Source: a virus
Reading direction: 5' to 3' (one strand)
DNA length: 30,085 nt
IMG/VR virus record: IMGVR_UViG_3300023184_000386
Location: 1 to 30,085 of that record
A program made the translations under genes and the position numbers. Under the pieces are notes generated by a model. That model worked only from the letters and a program-made list of their open reading frames with translations, searched no databases and was not told where the DNA came from. How positions within the stretch are numbered: position 1 is the stretch's first letter; every line of letters begins with the position of its first letter. Below are positions 28,697-30,085 of the stretch, one piece after another.

Positions 28697-29211
28697 GGCT
28701 GTTTTGCGTCACGATAGCGATCCACCAGATCATCGAAATTGTCAGCCGTACCGTGCAGCGCCTCGTCGTAAAGCGCGGCGAACTGGCGCGGGTTGAGTGT
28801 TCGCAGGTACTCGTACCGGGCGTGTCCGATGGCTGTTTCTTCCACGGGGGGCGCTGCCGTTGCGGACGGTGCCTTGTTGACCTCGGCGGTCAGGCTTTCG
28901 GTCAGGCGCTCAATGTCATGGCGCAGGTCGGCGTTCTCGCGCTCGGCCCGTTCAGCCCGTCCCGCGAATTGCGGCAGGAGGCGCTGCTTGAGGTCGGCGA
29001 GTTCGGCAACAGCAGAGCAACTGCCCGGTGTCGGACAGCCCCTCGGCTCAAGGCCAATCGCCCCCATCTCCGACGGCAGCGCGTCGATCTGCCGAATGAA
29101 GTCGCTTATCAAGCCGTCTTCGCCCCTCATTTCCTCGCTGCCGTCTATCCTGTCCATCAGCCAATCGCGCAGATCGGCAAGGCGGTGTTGTGGAGCAGGG
29201 GGGGTATTCAT
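28693..29211 (-). CDS. Coiled-coil protein, unknown function
   Basis: The 172-aa product begins MNTPPAPQHRLADLRDWLMD after a strong AAGGAG site. Residues about 67-112 are heptad-rich and charged (VAELADLKQRLLPQF, then AERAERENADLRHDIERLTE), a likely coiled coil. Two Cys flank a short loop (CPTPGSC, 59-65). The C-terminal part (LRTLNPRQFAALYDEALHG) looks like a small helical domain. There is no catalytic motif. It is coupled to the HNH gene. A possible role in host takeover is only inferred from the early-type gene neighbourhood. Confidence 0.7.
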   Translation of the reverse strand: MNTPPAPQHRLADLRDWLMDRIDGSEEMRGEDGLISDFIRQIDALPSEMGAIGLEPRGCPTPGSCSAVAELADLKQRLLPQFAGRAERAERENADLRHDIERLTESLTAEVNKAPSATAAPPVEETAIGHARYEYLRTLNPRQFAALYDEALHGTADNFDDLVDRYRDAKQP

Positions 29212-29420
29212 TTTTTCTCCTTGGTATCGTAACGATAATTGGCTTTCCAGAGCACGTTGTTAAGATCGTCCTCATCTTTAGGTTGCTTCCACGGTGTATT
29301 CCAGCTTCCCTTAACGACAGCACAACCACAGATTTGGCAGTGGGCGTATTGATCTCCTGAGCCTCTATCCGTTTTTGTTAGTCGGATTAGATGCCCCGTC
29401 TTTTCGCACAATGAAGTCAT
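29208..29420 (-). CDS. Small Cys/His protein, zinc-binding candidate
   Basis: The 70-aa product starts MTSLCEKTGHLIRLTKTDRG. C5 and H10 with CQICGC (28, 31, 33) give a set of possible zinc ligands in a ribbon-like layout. The C-terminus is polar (DDLNNVLWKANYRYDTKEKK). An AAGGA site lies nine bases upstream and the stop overlaps the next start (ATGA). It is one of four tiny zinc-binding candidates here. No family is recognised. Confidence 0.68.
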   Translation of the reverse strand: MTSLCEKTGHLIRLTKTDRGSGDQYAHCQICGCAVVKGSWNTPWKQPKDEDDLNNVLWKANYRYDTKEKK

Positions 29421-29442
29421 GTTGTTTTTTCCTTGAGTTTAT

Positions 29443-29655
29443 TTATTTCTTCTCCTTTATCAAAGCGTGTAAACGGTCTTCAATGTTCGGGCCTACCGCG
29501 CCGCGTCCCCACATATCGTTACGCCTGACATCAATAGTCAGGTCACCGTTGATGCTGTGCTTGAGCAGTCGTCCTATCTCAGCGCACGATGCTGTGAATT
29601 GTTTCGGTGCCTCGTCTGGTGGGCAGACTGTGAATGTGTAGGGTAATTTAGCCAC
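29443..29655 (-). CDS. Small protein, unknown function
   Basis: I choose the GTG at 29655, which gives 70 residues (VAKLPYTFTVCPPDEAPKQF at the start) and has AAGGAG seven bases upstream inside the previous gene; the longer TTG start at 29676 lacks a site. The middle (SCAEIGRLLKHSINGDLTID) and end (NIEDRLHALIKEKK) look helical. Two Cys (11 and 24) are present without a clear zinc pattern. Function unknown. It overlaps the upstream gene by eight bases. Confidence 0.65.
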   Translation of the reverse strand: MAKLPYTFTVCPPDEAPKQFTASCAEIGRLLKHSINGDLTIDVRRNDMWGRGAVGPNIEDRLHALIKEKK

Positions 29656-29878
29656 CGTCCTTCTCCTTATCGCCAATCTTCACAGACTCCAGAAACTCCG
29701 CCAGCAGATAAACGCTGGGCAATATCAGGTCGCGGCAGATCGCATCGTGTACATCAGACTCCGTTTTGCCTACGGTTTGCGCGTAGATTTTCAACGCACC
29801 GAGTCGCTCGCTAACCAGCATATCAAGGCGGTCGAAGTCGAGACGTTTCACTTTTTTAATGTTTTCGTATTCCATCAT
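29648..29878 (-). CDS. Small helical protein, unknown function
   Basis: The 76-aa product starts MMEYENIKKVKRLDFDRLDM with AAGGA four bases upstream. It is largely helical (LVSERLGALKIYAQTVGKTE, then VYLLAEFLESVKIGDKEKDG) with a single Cys. No motif is recognised. Its ATG overlaps the stop of the HTH gene (ATGA), so the pair may be regulated together. Confidence 0.66.
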   Translation of the reverse strand: MMEYENIKKVKRLDFDRLDMLVSERLGALKIYAQTVGKTESDVHDAICRDLILPSVYLLAEFLESVKIGDKEKDGG

Positions 29879-30009
29879 TTGTTCCTTTTTAGGGCACGAT
29901 AAATAGTTGATAAAGCAATGCCCGCTTTCTTGGCGGCAGCGTAGGGAGTCATGCCCCGCGAAATTAATTTCAGCGCCTTGAGGGTGTCGCCTGAGATCTT
30001 TCCTGTCAT
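29875..30009 (-). CDS. Mini helix-turn-helix protein
   Basis: This 44-aa protein starts at ATG 30009 (MTGKISGDTLKALKLISRGM), with AAGGA eight bases upstream. Residues 10-42 form a compact HTH: a first helix (TLKALKLISRG), a turn (MTP), then AAAKKAGIALSTIYRALKR, where the last part is a recognition helix like that of resolvase/transposase-type HTH domains. Such lone HTH peptides may act as repressors or as DNA-site adaptors. It is coupled to its neighbours at both ends (ATGA). Confidence 0.68.
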   Translation of the reverse strand: MTGKISGDTLKALKLISRGMTPYAAAKKAGIALSTIYRALKRNK

Positions 30010-30085
30010 GTCAAGAATCCTTGTTGGGTTTGCTCTTCAAGCCAGACCTTTGCGTCGAACTCGGATGCGCCAATCTCGTAGACCT
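30006..30085 (-). CDS. C-terminal fragment of a gene cut by the window edge
   Basis: The frame is open from 30085 and ends at TGA 30006, overlapping the ATG of the HTH gene. The visible residues begin VYEIGASEFDAKVWLEEQTQ and finish QGFLT, polar and acidic. Too little is present to assign a function. It shows that the coupled cluster continues beyond the window. Confidence 0.55.
   Translation of the reverse strand, partial: VYEIGASEFDAKVWLEEQTQQGFLT

Noticed and set aside
1-30085. CRISPR array, tRNA, integrase or attachment site
   Set aside because: I saw no evenly spaced direct repeats, no cloverleaf-like segment and no recombinase motifs on either strand by eye. A tRNA scan was not run.

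Overview
The window is one continuous piece of a tailed bacteriophage (Caudoviricetes) genome. All genes I can support lie on the minus strand, so the biological order runs from high to low coordinates. There is almost no intergenic space, many gene junctions overlap by a few bases (ATGA, GTGA, TAATG, TGATG), Shine-Dalgarno sites are strong, and there are no tRNAs, rRNAs or host metabolic genes. Core identity comes from a complete packaging and head module: small and large terminase, portal, GroES-like co-chaperonin, putative scaffold, major capsid protein, and an adaptor resembling the P22 gp4 / tubular-tail type. The portal and adaptor types suggest a short-tailed (podovirus-like) virion, which is an inference. 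Many small proteins look like families seen in uncultured aquatic phages. The host is probably a Gram-negative bacterium but is not fixed by the sequence.

Layout in transcription order. 30085-26828: about a dozen small coupled genes, including a truncated gene at the edge, a 44-aa HTH protein, four tiny CxxC zinc-ribbon-like proteins, an HNH endonuclease with an HTH tail, and two tiny membrane proteins. 26827-26634: a 194-bp spacer with a putative promoter and a strongly folded inverted-repeat leader. 26633-24581: terS and terL. 24584-17403: one giant 2393-aa gene. 17400-14887: portal. 14885-12021: three small or co-chaperonin genes, the scaffold candidate and two structural proteins. 12008-11094: major capsid, followed by a large folded terminator-like element. 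10970-8939: a structural protein and a Lys/Gly-rich repeat protein, ending in a UUCG-loop terminator. 8895-7523: a structural protein and three small basic proteins. 7509-6074: the adaptor and a Cys-containing small protein. 6074-1356: two fibre-like genes separated by a GIY-YIG homing endonuclease. 1359-1: five small genes and one exported protein, including three possible holin/lysis-type membrane proteins; the last one runs off the window.

The most unusual object is the giant gene between terL and portal. It reads as a polyvalent protein with three ADP-ribosyltransferase-like domains, one module of unknown function and one PcfJ-like module. The modules are separated by recurring boundary motifs: a GGx-VN-x-DAM-x-MAV block seen three times, a KG-type amphipathic leader, and a duplicated 'ALAKG...YM...G..LP' spacer. 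Its place among virion genes suggests a packaged and injected multi-effector. Next in interest is a pair of similar folded elements (26661-26726 and 11015-11084) that share GGGG(G)CTG / CAGCCCC(C)ACC arms and bracket the terS-to-capsid segment. A KGG motif is also shared between the giant protein and a second protein among the structural genes.
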